From assembly GCF_016097555.1 (NCBI RefSeq), contig NC_054712.1, positions 42,194,999 through 42,258,998 of the forward strand: a stretch of DNA of 64,000 bases, read 5' to 3'. Both the position numbers and the translations under genes were made by a program. The DNA comes from Gigantopelta aegis (Eukaryota; Mollusca; Gastropoda; Neomphalida; Peltospiridae). Under the pieces are notes generated by a model, which was given only the letters and a program-made list of their open reading frames with translations, ran no database searches and had not been told where the DNA came from. Every line of letters begins with the position of its first letter. The stretch's first letter is position 1. This document shows positions 23,271 to 64,000 of the stretch, in pieces.

Positions 23271-23445
23271 CAGTGAAACCTCTCAAGACCGGACCCTCTG
23301 TAAACCGGAATTCCCTCAAAACCGGACGTTTCATAGAGTCCCTTTTTAAAACAAGGACATAACGTAACCTCCCGAAACCGAATCCCTCTTAATACCAGAC
23401 AATTGTCTTGGTCCCAAGGGTGTCCGGTTTAGAGGGCTTTCATTA
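23271..23445. mobile_element. pogo/Tigger-like MITE
   Basis: CAGTGAAACCTCTCAAGACC left end after TA; right end TCCGGTTTAGAGGGCTTTCA, slightly decayed. Confidence 0.8.
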
Positions 23446-24151
23446 TACTTTCAAAGATGATGAACACCCCAAATCTATGTATCAGAGAGATATATGAAGG
23501 AGAGAATCAAACAGGGTTCGTACGGGTTTTTGAATGTTTTTTTTTTATCATTTTCAGGATCTGAAAAGTTTTGGAAAAATCACATTTTTGCTCATAGTTT
23601 TGGAAAATTGTACCTTTGGCAATATTCTAAAAAGCTTACGGGTGAAAATCAATATTTAATTGCTAAAAATAAAATTAAAAACATTTATTTTTTTCTCTCA
23701 GTAAACAACTGCTTTGCACTTTAGTCTCTATCTTATTTGGTCCTTTACAATACCTGTACATGCAGAACAATGACTGTATAATTGAGGTTGCTTATAAAAT
23801 GTATTTTTAATAGTGAATCAAATTAAAATGAGTTTTGGAAATGTATCTTCCTGGTCTTGGAAAAGTTTTGGAAAAGTTATGGAAATTTACATTTCCATAC
23901 CTGTATGAATCACGAGATTCAAACAAATTAACAAATTGCAGAGTAGAATATCAGCTATATCCAAAATCTGATACAAACAATGCAACAATGATTTTTATTG
24001 TTCACAAACAATATTTATTGCATTTAATCATCTTTGTGTGCATGAAGAATAATAAACAATCTTTTATTATGATTATTTTTCTCTCTCATGGTTTTGCAGT
24101 TTATGCACAGATGGTCCAACCACCATTCACATGGTGATGGGAAATCATATA

Positions 24152-24236
24152 CAGTGAAACCTCTCAAGACTAGACCCTCAGTAAACCGGACATTTGTCTT
24201 GGTCCCACAGGTGTCTGGTTTAGAGGAGTTTCACTG
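24152..24236. mobile_element. pogo/Tigger-like MITE, internally deleted (85 bp)
   Basis: CAGTGAAACCTCTCAAGACT to GGTTTAGAGGAGTTTCACTG with TA on both sides. Only termini and a short core remain. Confidence 0.85.
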
Positions 24237-24689
24237 TATACTGATCACCAAAATAAAATTTTACCTGAATCAATCATATATGACTTGCAGAGTTATATGT
24301 TATATGTTCATCCCACCTCCACATTCCCCACCGAGTTACACCCCAAATCACCAGGAGATTTTCAATACAAAATGAAATGTGTGACTGTCGCCTTGTTAAA
24401 TGGTGATCCGAGGAACCATACATTAAAATATGAAAATTAAAATGTCTGAGCACTTTGGGCATTGACAGTGGTACAACCAGATTTTACCTCCCAATAATTT
24501 CATACATTCCAAAAAATAAACATAACAAGAAAAATTAAAAACCCAATGCTACAATCTTTTAGCACACGACCACCAATTAAAGCATTGGAAATGTATAGAC
24601 ACTGGTGTTTTAAACAAGAAAATGTATTTCATTTCTAACTGTAGTTGGTAAAAGACTTTGTTGAAAACATCTTATATGGGCCACAAACT

Positions 24690-24918
24690 CATTCATTCAA
24701 CTTATTTTTGTGTTTATATCCAATTAATGTTCAAACATGCTGTCCTGGGCACACACCTCTGCTATCTAGACTGTCTGTCCAGGACAGTGGGTTAGTTGTT
24801 AGTGGTTTGTGAGAGAGAAGAGGGTGTAGTGGTCTTACATTGAGTCATTAAAACTCGCTCTGGGTAAGAGCCGGTGCTGGGCTGTGAACCCTGTACCTAC
24901 CAGTCTTATGTCCAATGG
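24690..24918 (-). mobile_element. SINE family D
   Basis: Tail CAACTTATTTTTGTGTTTAT, body with GGACAGTGGGTTAGTTGTTA, head with GTGAACCCTGTACCTACCAG. Copies also at 46869 and 58556. Confidence 0.85.
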
Positions 24919-24919
24919 C

Positions 24920-26110
24920 TTAAAGGAATGCTAAAGCAAGGCTTTTGGACTGGTATGCATATTCAACGATACATAATGCACATTATTGCTTAATATCAAG
25001 TATAATCGTATAGTTAATTAATAAAACGGTTAAATGTGACGGCTATTATATATAACGGGCGTGGCCATTTTGTACCATCCCATTGAATACACCCTCTGGC
25101 GAGGTGGTGGTTACGTAATACCTAACGTGTCATGTCAGGAATTAATCTTTGAACTGAAGAAACAAAACATACCTGATTTTTGTGGATGCATCGCAATGTT
25201 CTGTAATAATATCCATCCCATTAACACGGCAACGTGTATATGTGGTTTATTTTTCAATACAAAATAAACCACCATTGTCAAAGTGTTGAAATAACTGCAT
25301 TATGTTTTGTACATAAATTAACCCATGTACTGAAATAATAGTTGGTTTTATTGGTTAATTGGTCTTTTCTTTCCATTGCTTGTACCTGTGGTTCTTGATT
25401 GGCAGGTGTATTTTAGACGGTCCCCAGATACTGTGTCTAGACACACTAAAAAGACGTGCCTCTTTTATTAAGATCACAGGGTATGGTTTGATAACCTCAA
25501 ATTGTAATGGACTTTACCAGCCACCCTGCTTTATTACTGTAATTCTGTAAAACCCTTAAGTAGACTTTCCCATCTAAAATCACAAAACTGACCAATTACG
25601 TAGTCCCAAAGAAAAGAAAATTATCACTTGGGTATTGTGAGTGGTTGTTTTTGCTTGAACGTATCCTACCAATAGGCCTAATAATATGCTCCTTTTTTTT
25701 TGTTGATTTTTTAAAAGAACAAAATACTACAACTCCATTTCGTTATATTGATGCAAATTGAAATATATTTAGTTAAATAGTTAAGTCAGGTTGATGAAAG
25801 CGAAACATCTTCTTGTAAATTAGAGCATTTGTTTACACTGTGCATAATAGAGAAGTTGGACCTGAGCTGACGTCACTTCGACCCAAGCTATACCACCGGA
25901 CGTCACAAAAACGAAACAAAATGGCTGCCCCCAGTTAATTTAGCAGGAATAATCATGTTTTTTTTTATTAATTCTAAAATTACGCGTTTTTCATTTGTTG
26001 ATGGTCTGGGTATGCATCTTTCCAACACATAAGGCTCTTGTTGGAGTTTAGTCTACCTTCAACTACTACACCACTGAGGCTGGTGGCTACAAACTGGACA
26101 GTCCCTTTAA
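24920..26110. mobile_element. putative TTAA-flanked DNA element, 1.2 kb
   Basis: TTAA then AGGAATGCTAAAG at the left; GGACAGTCCCT then TTAA at the right. TTAA duplication fits piggyBac or Kolobok elements. Inverted termini are weak and no transposase is present. Confidence 0.4.
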
Positions 26111-27965
26111 ATTGTCATTTGTTCAATGCTGGTTGTGTTCACTGAAGGATGACGACAGATAGGAGTGATGGGCCATCAGGAAGGGTCGCGTCTTGTTCTG
26201 CCAGTAAATCAATCGGGGTCTCATTTGGAAATAATTGGCAATTTGTTATGTGATTTACTCCTGTCTCTATTTCACTGGAGACTATTAGCTAAAACTCTGT
26301 CCGGACTATTCATGCGTGAACTGATACCAGCACACAACAGATCAGAGAATTACACCTGCCACTCAGTCTTTATTTGTTGCCGTTTTATTAAATTATTGGA
26401 TATAAATTCACTGATTGAAAATGTGTGGGCTAGGTCTGGCCAAGCAGGAAATATCACTAAATTATCTATTAAACTTAAAAAATTGCAGAATCCAAAAGTT
26501 ATTTTGTAAGAAAATATCAATTATTACATAAATTTATTTTTCAAAATGAAATAAAATTAATTTGTCCTCAAATTGACAATTGGCGAATTTGCCGAGTACC
26601 AGAGTTACAAAATGTAGCTCTGCGACATGTATTATCTACAAGTGCTTGGATAAATACAAATATGTCTATTTCTATTGCAACTGCAGTTTATCTGAATCTT
26701 ATCACAGCTTAGTAGTTTGTTGCCCAAATGTAATGAATTAACCATTTTTTTGAACAAATTACATCTGTAATAGTAGCACAAGCCAATGGAAATAGAATAA
26801 AAAACACAACAAGCATAATCAATAATAATAATATATTTATAGAATAAAGATCATGTTTACTGCATATATATTCGTTTCATTGAAGCTACCTGAAGAAAAA
26901 GACATACAAAGATAAAACTATAAAAGATTTAAGGCTGAATCTGTGTTCTTTAATATAATGTGTGTAGAAGAAAAGGTGACAAATAGTCATAAATAACATT
27001 AGAATCTAACTCAAAATATAAGATGTACAAGAAAGGGCGACAATAATTATAAATATTCATTGCTCTACTTATTATATAATATGGACAAAAATCATATCGA
27101 AAAGCTAAACAACAGAAAGCAAAACTTTAAACTTAGGTTTTATTACATACGTTTTTTTATTTTTCATCTTTTTACTTCAATAAGAGATTAAAAAAAAACA
27201 AAAAAAACTCTGGAGTGAGATCGTGCTTGAAGTCACAGAATCTAATTTTAAGCAGGTACTGTTAACAGATGATTAGTAAACTTTTAAAGAATTGAAATAT
27301 GTTGTCACTTATATTCTCATTATATTCTGTGTAACATTGGTACATGTATTAATTTTTCCAGACTATTGAAAGCCCCCAAAATGTATGTACATTTTCTAGA
27401 AATGTTTTAACAAATGGTTTTGAGCTAACAATATCTGAACATCCCAAATCACATATGAATAGTACAGATAAATGAGATAATTAATATCCAAAGTAACATA
27501 ATATTAAGGTATTATAGACAAAAATACATAACAATGTAAATGTTTAACCCTGTTCTTTTATGAATGCTAGACTGAAAGTAAGAATCTGGACTACCAACAT
27601 AAATGTATCAAAAGTATTACAAGAGAAATTAAAAATTGCATAAATATTAGTGAAGACATTATTATTTACGGTAATGCCATTCAGGAATTAATGGCAGGTT
27701 ATTTTTAACACCTAAACAATACAATGTTTAGGGATGATGTACAAGGTCAAATAACAAAACCTCAGATGTAATAAATGTTAAAAAGCAGAATCTGTTAAGA
27801 GTTAAAGACATTTATTTGGGAAGAATTGTCTCCTGTACTAATGCTATCAATTCTAAAGATTTCATAACCAGACTTTTAAAATCTAGAATGTTACATACAT
27901 GTATCATTGGATTAAACGCGATAATGCCATGTTTCTTTTAATTATTTCAACATGCTCATATACCA

Positions 27966-28036
27966 CTAAGGTTTAGAGCACGTCTGTCCCGGGTCCTGCT
28001 CCTGGACAGCCAGGAGTCTGATCCGGGACCGAAAAA
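27966..28036 (+). repeat. dispersed repeat with CTGTCCCGGGTCC motif
   Basis: AAGGTTTAGAGCACGTCTGT then CCCGGGTCC..CAGGAGTCTGATCCGGGACC. An inverted copy is at 38165-38243. Confidence 0.7.
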
Positions 28037-28583
28037 TGCCACGCAAACAGTTCTGAATCCAGACTCATAAATAGGAACTATCTATACACAAAAATTTTAC
28101 AAAGTGTGGACCTGCCAGTATCAAAACTGATTTTTTTTTTACTTTGACAAGTCTGAAATGAACTATAAAGCTAAATAATAGGAAGACGAAGAAAAATAAA
28201 TTATGTAAATTTAAAAATAGGAATATGATTATGGTGGTGGCTAAGATTGGGAGTGGGCTAGGGTGGGGACAATGTATAGAGATCAATGAACCATAAATGA
28301 TATTGCTGTTAACTACTTGAAGCAAATTGGTTTATTATTGGATGTAATACATTTGATAAATCTGACATCAGGGGTGGGAACTGGTGAACTGTAAAAAAAA
28401 AAAGGAAATCTATAGGGGTCCCGGAAATTATTGAAATCCTAGGTTAAAATCTGTGCCATCTGACACATTTTGGAGGAAAGGACAATTGAGGAAATGCAAT
28501 GTTCCATGAGAGGAAAACAGCTGATCATCGGACAATTCCCACCCCTGTGACGTATAGCCATCAAGAAGACCTGCTGCAGAATT

Positions 28584-28715
28584 CTATTTGTAGCACGGGA
28601 TCTTTTATATGCACTTTTCAGACAGGACAGCATATGCCACAGCTTTTGATATACCAGTCACAGAGCACTGGCTGGGATGGTATAATGGGTCCACCGAAAG
28701 GGTTTCAATCTTTTG
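28584..28715 (-). mobile_element. SINE fragment
   Basis: GTAGCACGGGATCTTTTATA through the common body to CACTGGCTGGGATGG. The head is eroded. Confidence 0.75.
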
Positions 28716-28786
28716 ACCTAAAGTTAAACAGCACAGGCGAGTACCCGACCGAGTTTAATCAAACCAGCATCAGAACAACAAGAAGA

Positions 28787-29110
28787 AGGAAATGTTTTAT
28801 TTAACGACGCACTGAACATATTTTATTTTACGATTATATGGCGTCGGACATATGGTTAAGGACCACACTGATAGTGAGGGTGGAAAACTGCTCTCGCCAC
28901 TTCCTGAGCTACTCTTTTCGATTAGCAACAAAGGATCTTTTACATGCACCATCCCACAGACAGGGCAGTACATACCACTGCCTTTGATATACATGTACCA
29001 GATATACATGTACCAGTCGTGGTGCACTGGCTGGAACAAGAAATGGCCCAATGGGCCCACCAACGGGGATCAATCCCAGACCGACCCATCAGAACAATGC
29101 CAGACATTGT
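28787..29110 (-). mobile_element. SINE, tail type A
   Basis: GGAAATGTTTTATTTAACGA tail to CAACGGGGATCAATCCCAGA head. Contains a small internal duplication of ATATACATGTACCAG. Confidence 0.9.
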
Positions 29111-29259
29111 CTAGCTAATTTCCAGAAGTAAGTAAGTGTTGCATTAACAACACAGAGATCAGACATAGCCACATTTGGCAGCTGTTATGAATGAAACTTG
29201 TTAACGTCTTTCATTTCCATTGACATAGTTAATTTTTCATGTATGAAATTTTGAAGAAA

Positions 29260-29482
29260 ACAAATTGTTTTGTTTAACGACACCATAAATAACACTGATT
29301 TATTAATAATTGGCTACTGGATGTCAAACATTTGATAATTCGGACATATAGTCTTTTAGAGGTAATGTGCTACATTTTTCCATTAGTAGCAAGGGATCTT
29401 ATATGCACCACCCCACAGACAGGATAGCTCATACCATGACCTTTGAAACACCAGTCGTGGTGTATGCATTGGCTGGAATGAG
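29260..29482 (-). mobile_element. SINE, tail type B, head lost
   Basis: ATTGTTTTGTTTAACGACAC tail, body to CATTGGCTGGAATGAG. Confidence 0.85.
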
Positions 29483-29718
29483 CTGTTGTGAATGAAGACA
29501 AGACCTGGCATGAGAGTTTAGACTACCACAGAGTGACGGAACTATCAGGAAAGAAAATAACAGATTCAGGTGAAAAACAAAGTAGTATGGGAGAGGGGAA
29601 AATGGAAGAGGGTGGTGGGTGGTAGTCCTAAGCTTAATACAGAAGTTTTTGTATTATGTGAGACAGAACAAAGTGAACAAATTTGTCAGTGGGACCATCA
29701 TGAAATATTTATGAAACA

Positions 29719-30266
29719 CAGTAGAATCTCATTGGCTCGAACGCCCAACGGTCGAACCTACCGGTATTCTCGAACCAAGAACAAAGTCCCGATTTTTCTC
29801 TCTATTAAACCCCTTTATTTTGGTGCTGATTGGTCGAATACCCCTAGGGTCGAACAGAAGCTTTCTGCCAAACCAGTTTATTGGTTCGAACTGTAAAATT
29901 AAACATATTTAGCTCGAATGGCTACGTCTATCTGAAGAAATATAAAAAATTATTTACGTATAATATTTTCGTTGACCCTTTCACGCTTATCGTGTTGTTT
30001 ATTTAGCACCTGTTGGTAATTATCTTTCAGGTACAGACAATTGTAATGCAGTAATCGTTAGATGAATGAATCTTGCAAGTCAAATCCAATCAACGAGTCA
30101 ATCGGACCATCTCGCCCAGCCGGTTTTAGGGAAACATGCGAGGTTGTACGATTGATTTTTGTGTTACTGAAGCACCCGACAATGGCCGAATGCATGGTTC
30201 GAACTACCCGATGGGTCGAACAGACTTTGATGCACCGACTGTGTTCGAGCCAATGAGATTCTACTG
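29719..30266. mobile_element. pogo-like MITE with GTCGAAC core
   Basis: Perfect inverted termini CAGTAGAATCTCATTGGCTC ... complement, 548 bp. Internal GGTCGAAC motifs recur. The right flank is TA. Pogo-type terminus, but a different family from the CAGTGAAACC elements. Confidence 0.85.
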
Positions 30267-31926
30267 TATTGTGGAAGAAGATAGTCAGATTTGTGGAAGA
30301 TTTATAAACACCGGTATTCACATACAGTACCAGTACAACAAACATCACAAACAACACCAGTGAACATCATAGAGTTCTGTCACACATTTAGGAATGCTTA
30401 TTTAAAGCTGCATGTAAAGTCAGCAGTGTTGCATTGTGAAAATCATGCAGTTCCCCATCATCACAAGACAAGGTACTATTCCGAATAGCATGCAGTATAC
30501 TGTATGGAATGGTACCTAATTGGCTTACAGGTCCCTACATCTTGGTTCTTGGTGTGAGGAAAAACTGGGTGGATGGGCACTAATAAGATTGCCAGGCATG
30601 TGGGGGGAGGGGAGGTCAGGGATGGAAAGCCTCACCTACTCAAGCAAATTTTCTTTTTTTCAATATATTTTCTGGGAGTGGAAGGGGCATGACTTGTCCA
30701 CCACACCCCCACAAACTTCACTATCCACACATACATGTATATATGTCTGTGTGTGTGTACGCGCGTGCCTAACTGCCCATTCGAAACATTTGTAGAAAAA
30801 ACAGTGCAAATGTTGTTAGAAAATCAACATACAATTTATGTTTGAATATTTTTTAAACTGTACAAAAATAGCTGCATACAATTCCATTACTCAGTTAAAA
30901 CATACTCACATTTATGTAAAAAGAAATAACAAATTTAATGCATAACATAATTTAGTCTTTTGTTTGCCTGATCTTAAATTAATATTGCATCAGTTCAGGT
31001 CACGGTCATGTTCAAGGTGAATCAGTGGGTGTTCTGATAAAACCAATAAAAGGCAGTTATTCATTGCAGTGGTTTATAAATACAAGTAACAAATAGCTGA
31101 TAGTAATGTTGCTGGAAGAATTAACAAAAGACAATTCTGTGAAAAAAAGAAAGACTAATTTTTACACTCAAGTTTAATGATGTATAATTTTGTGAATACA
31201 GTGCCATGTATTTTTTTATACTATGATAAAAATAGAATAAATGAATGTATTTTTGTGCATACAATGCAATACCGGGTAATATATATTTATATACACTTCA
31301 AAAAGACATGATGTCAACTGAATAATAATTTTTAACAAAAACATCATAATATTATACTGTCATTTAAGCATTATGTACTTCATACATAAAATAATTTTAG
31401 TTGAAAACATGTTAACAGTATATGCTTGCCATGATTAAAAAAAACCCATGGCAGCCAAAAGGTCAAAGAACTAAGATAAATTTTTGTGTACAAGATAATC
31501 CAATATAAAATACTTTATATGTTATAAAATGGATTACTGTTAGTCATAATATTACCGAGAACAAACAAACAATAAAATAAACTAGATTTATGTACCAGCT
31601 GGAAGGTTGTTAAACTGTTTGACTGCGCGACTGTGTGGGATCCTCGACTCATTAATAAATTTCTATTTATTTTTGTGCATAGTATTACATATCCAATTAA
31701 GCATGCTATCCTGGACATACATTTCCATGCCACTGGTCCAGCCATTAAAATACGGGTTTCTTCATTTCTTAAAAATTACATCATCAAGGAACGTCATATA
31801 TTGATACTTTGTCTTACTGAGCTTTATTGTTCAAGAAACCAAAGAAGAAAGAATTCAAAATAAAGTATCATTTTGTTTGTGTTTTTATTCATAAGTACTA
31901 AGAGGTGTACCAAGAGGTGTACCAAA

Positions 31927-32371
31927 AGGTGTAACGATATACTTGAATATTCGGTGCACCGAACAGCGATCTGTATCACTAGTTACCAATCACTAGCTTA
32001 ACCGAATACACAAAAACGTGTGTAATGCTAACTGTACAATTTATGTTTGTAATTCACACTAACCAAAATGCAATACTGATTTGATTGTTTTGATAATGTC
32101 TGGACCGGTTTTGTAGTAGATCAAGTTCACAGACCAATCCTTTTTTAATCAACACATTGGACTGGTACCCTATGTGTTCCTGGACTTCGCTTCTGTCAAA
32201 AAAAACCACACATGATTAATCAGTTTTTACTTTAAAACAAAAAATACTGTTCTTCCTTACTGCTAAACCTTTTCACTTTTGAATTCATGGATGTGAATAC
32301 ATATTCGTATTCGTTACCTTATGTTCGTGATATGTATCGTATTCGCCACTATGTGTATTTGTTACACCCCT
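31927..32371. mobile_element. hAT-like element remnant
   Basis: Left AGGTGTAACGATATAC, right GTTACACCCCT, with CGAATACGATAC-like subterminal repeats. No coding capacity. Confidence 0.5.
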
Positions 32372-33718
32372 AATAAGTACATGTATGTTTCAAATTTAAT
32401 TATTTCAATTTTTTTTTTTTTAAAGATTCATTTGAGATAAAAAAAAAAAAAAGCATAACGAATTATGTGAATGGCTTCGCACATGTTTTTTTGTCTTTGT
32501 TCATACCCCGATGAATCTAAATGAAATTACAGAAAATCCTTAATAAAATATAAATAATAATACTTCCAAAACCAGCAGGCCAAAGATATACATACCTGTA
32601 CATATACCTCTAACCTCATCTAATTCTAATTCAAGGGACTGTTTACTCAAACAAAACTATTTCCAGGCACTACACCACCCATATAAATAATGTCCTAATT
32701 TTCACATGGCAAACACGGTTTGTACAAAAGTATTTACACTGTACAGAATACTATAATAATAATGATAACATTAAGTGAGTTAAATATACAATCATAAAGC
32801 TACCTGAATGTATAAAAACATTTCTGCACCAACAGAAAGATCTGCAAGCTAGTGATCGTTTCTTAACAGTGAAGGCACAAGTGTTAAGCAGTAATAAAAA
32901 TACATGAATTTCTGAACACAGATCATGTAAGAAAAAAAGCTAAAAAAAAAGAAATACTATTTCTAAAACTAAGGCCACTCTTTTAAAAAATGGTGTTTTG
33001 CTATAGCCTGATGTTATCTGGTAAGCAATATTTAATTTTACAAAATGTGTACATGTAAATTCAGCAAAAAAAACCCAGAAGACGACGAAAAAAGCACACA
33101 CAGGTAGTTATGTACATAACATACTTAAGTATGCATGACCGCAAACTGTAATTTGTAATTCATGATTGATTCAGTTGATTTAAAAAACCATAAATAAAAC
33201 ATAAAAAGTCTATTGATCGAGGTGAACATTGATGTGTTCAACTACATTGTATGACTGAAGTTCAACTGATCTACAGTTTAACTTGTGAGAAAACAACATA
33301 GAGCTAAACACACACATTAACACCAGATACTGTGTCAAAATAACACATCTCATTTACGGACTTCGTTGTTGCAACATTAAAATTTTTATTTTTTTATTAT
33401 TATAATTGGAAAAAGAAAATGAGTTGATGAGATTTATTACGAGTCAGTTGCATTACAGAAAATAATATTATTCAAGAATAACCTTTTTTTCATGATTATT
33501 AAAAAATGACATAAATAATAGCAATATATTTGCATTTCAATTGATCAGCATCATGTGCAAATTGTTGTTAAATGTTTTGATTCTGATTAATATATGTTTA
33601 CTAGTATTTCGTTTCATTCAGTATGTAGGCCTACACTAGAATCTCATTAATGTTACATGCAAACTGTTACATTCATCATAATCATCGTCATAACTCGGGC
33701 ATCAGGAAATGCAATCTA

Positions 33719-33894
33719 TATCATCATCATTATCACCATCACTATCTTCTTCATCACCATTATCACCACCACAATCATCATCATCATCATCAGTATCTTC
33801 TTCATCATCATCATCATCAGTATCTTCTTCATCATCATCATCATCAGTATCTTCTTCATCATCATCATCATCATCATCATCATTATCATCTTCC
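33719..33894. repeat. TCA trinucleotide microsatellite with 27-bp higher order
   Basis: (TCA)n broken at regular 27-bp steps by CAGTATCTTCTTCA. It keeps all frames open, producing spurious poly-His, poly-Ile, poly-Ser and poly-Asp frames. Confidence 0.95.
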
Positions 33895-35148
33895 ATGACA
33901 ATATTTCACCATCATTATCTTATTTTCTGTACATGGAAGTGATATATACATATATATATTGTAACATTTTGTACTTTTTATATAAAACTTAATAAAATCT
34001 TCAATGAAAATGAATTCTATATACTTTACAATGTTTTAAAATATTTCAAGGTCAATTAATTTTTTCACCTGTCTTGTTGCAATTTCTTTTGTGGAAATTA
34101 ACAGTTCAGAACCTGTGGGTTTACCCACTGCATCTAATTTGTGTAGTGAGTCTATTACGTTACATGCAGTCTCCAGAATTTGTGAAAAAATATATCCAGA
34201 CTTTAAGTTAAGAAAGGATTATCAAGACCTTGAGTAACTTTAAATAAAGTACTTTTTTTCCAACAAAAAGAATAAACTTTTAAGGCAAATGCATGTAATT
34301 CATATCTGTGATATAAAAAAATGAAAATACCAAGAATGGACCAACTAATGTAAAAAAAGAAAAGAAATGTGTGTGATTTATTAAGAATTTCATCCCATAA
34401 CATAATGCAAAAAACAAATATCCAAAAATAGAGAATAAAGCATATTTTGAAAATAAAAATCTGGCTAAATATGACATGGAATATTGGCTTATAAAGCAGA
34501 TAAGCTGTACTTAATGTCTGTGACTAATTGTCATGATGGTAAATAGCAATAAAAATATAGTCACTATGATAAATTATATCAAGGAATGCATTAGTCATTT
34601 GGACATCACAAAATAAATACTAGTAAATACCACTGCTTCACTTTAGGTTTAGTAAAGTCAAATCTGTGGTCATCTAACAGCGAACACAATGAGTGTTTTT
34701 TTGTAGTCAGAAGCATTCCATAATTTTTATGTTATTGCAAACTGTAGTTAAATTACAAGCTGGTCTTTGCAAGATAAAACCAAACTGTGATCAGACTGTG
34801 AATCTGATAATAAAAGCATGTTATAGTCCTTGCAAATCAGAAGCCAATTATATTGTTAAATGTTTGTGAGTTTATAACTATAATTTCATGTGTCTGCAAG
34901 TGACAACTAAACAATAATTTCATGTCCCATGAATGGAACAACAACAATCACATCTGATGTCTATTCAAGTAGGCTACACTTTTTCTCATCAATGTTATAA
35001 TAAAACCATTATCTTATGCCATTGCAAGCAGTCTCAACAGGACCACATTTTTACAAGCCCTTGCAATTTTAAGTCGCAACAAAATCATAAACTAATGGTC
35101 CCATAAATTATAAACAAAAGCAGAATTTCAGGTCCACGTAGGTGAAAA

Positions 35149-64000
<28,852 letters not shown>

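Larger units (their letters stand above)
22956..35148. other. convergent intergenic region between JmjC-like and CARMIL genes
   Basis: About 12.2 kb, very AT-rich, with no coding exon found on either strand. Contains the 3' UTRs of both genes (ends unresolved), pogo-like MITEs, a TTAA-flanked element, SINEs, a hAT-like element at 31927 and a TCA microsatellite at 33719. From about 26,500 to 28,000 and 32,400 to 35,100 I see little beyond AT-rich unique-looking DNA. Confidence 0.7.

Noticed and set aside
26165..26509. 114-residue open frame
   Set aside because: No recognisable domain, no splice context; follows a putative transposon boundary and looks like chance.
33650..33992. Poly-His, poly-Ile, poly-Asp and poly-Met frames
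   Set aside because: All derive from the TCA microsatellite.

Overview
The window is nuclear DNA of an animal, most likely a mollusc and probably a gastropod. It is AT-rich, has short exons in long introns with GT-AG junctions, and is crowded with tRNA-headed SINEs, small inverted-repeat DNA elements (MITEs) and minisatellites of the kind common in molluscan genomes. Nothing bacterial or organellar was seen. The mollusc call rests on repeat style and protein similarity recalled from memory, not on a search.

Three protein-coding genes can be assembled exon by exon with consistent reading phase. (1) eIF2 beta (EIF2S2), + strand, seven exons from 782 to 6333, with its first coding exon missing or outside the window. 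(2) A complete four-exon gene, + strand, 13348 to 22955, for a 335-residue single-pass membrane protein with a JmjC/Cupin_8-type oxygenase domain (His-x-Asp...His). (3) The 3' half of a CARMIL-family gene (capping protein, Arp2/3 and myosin-I linker), - strand, ten exons from the right edge (64000) down to the stop at 35149. It includes the capping-protein-interaction motif and ends in a low-complexity tail. A possible orphan terminal exon on the - strand (10227-10512) is not recognised. Genes 2 and 3 are tail to tail, separated by about 12 kb of repeat-rich AT-rich DNA. The three genes have no obvious pathway in common: one is translation initiation, one a membrane-bound oxygenase of unknown substrate, one actin regulation.

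The most interesting signal is where the repeats sit. Several lie exactly on splice junctions. A SINE supplies the polypyrimidine tract and acceptor of an eIF2 beta exon. Two unrelated minisatellites (30 bp and 48 bp units) abut both splice sites of JmjC exon 3. A roughly 50-copy, 59-bp array of about 2.9 kb begins at a CARMIL donor site, and each unit carries a near-copy of that exon-intron junction. CARMIL also carries a 21-bp coding minisatellite giving a Ser/Ala/Thr-rich heptapeptide array. At least four SINE head/tail combinations share one body, and several MITEs are nested or form long hairpins.
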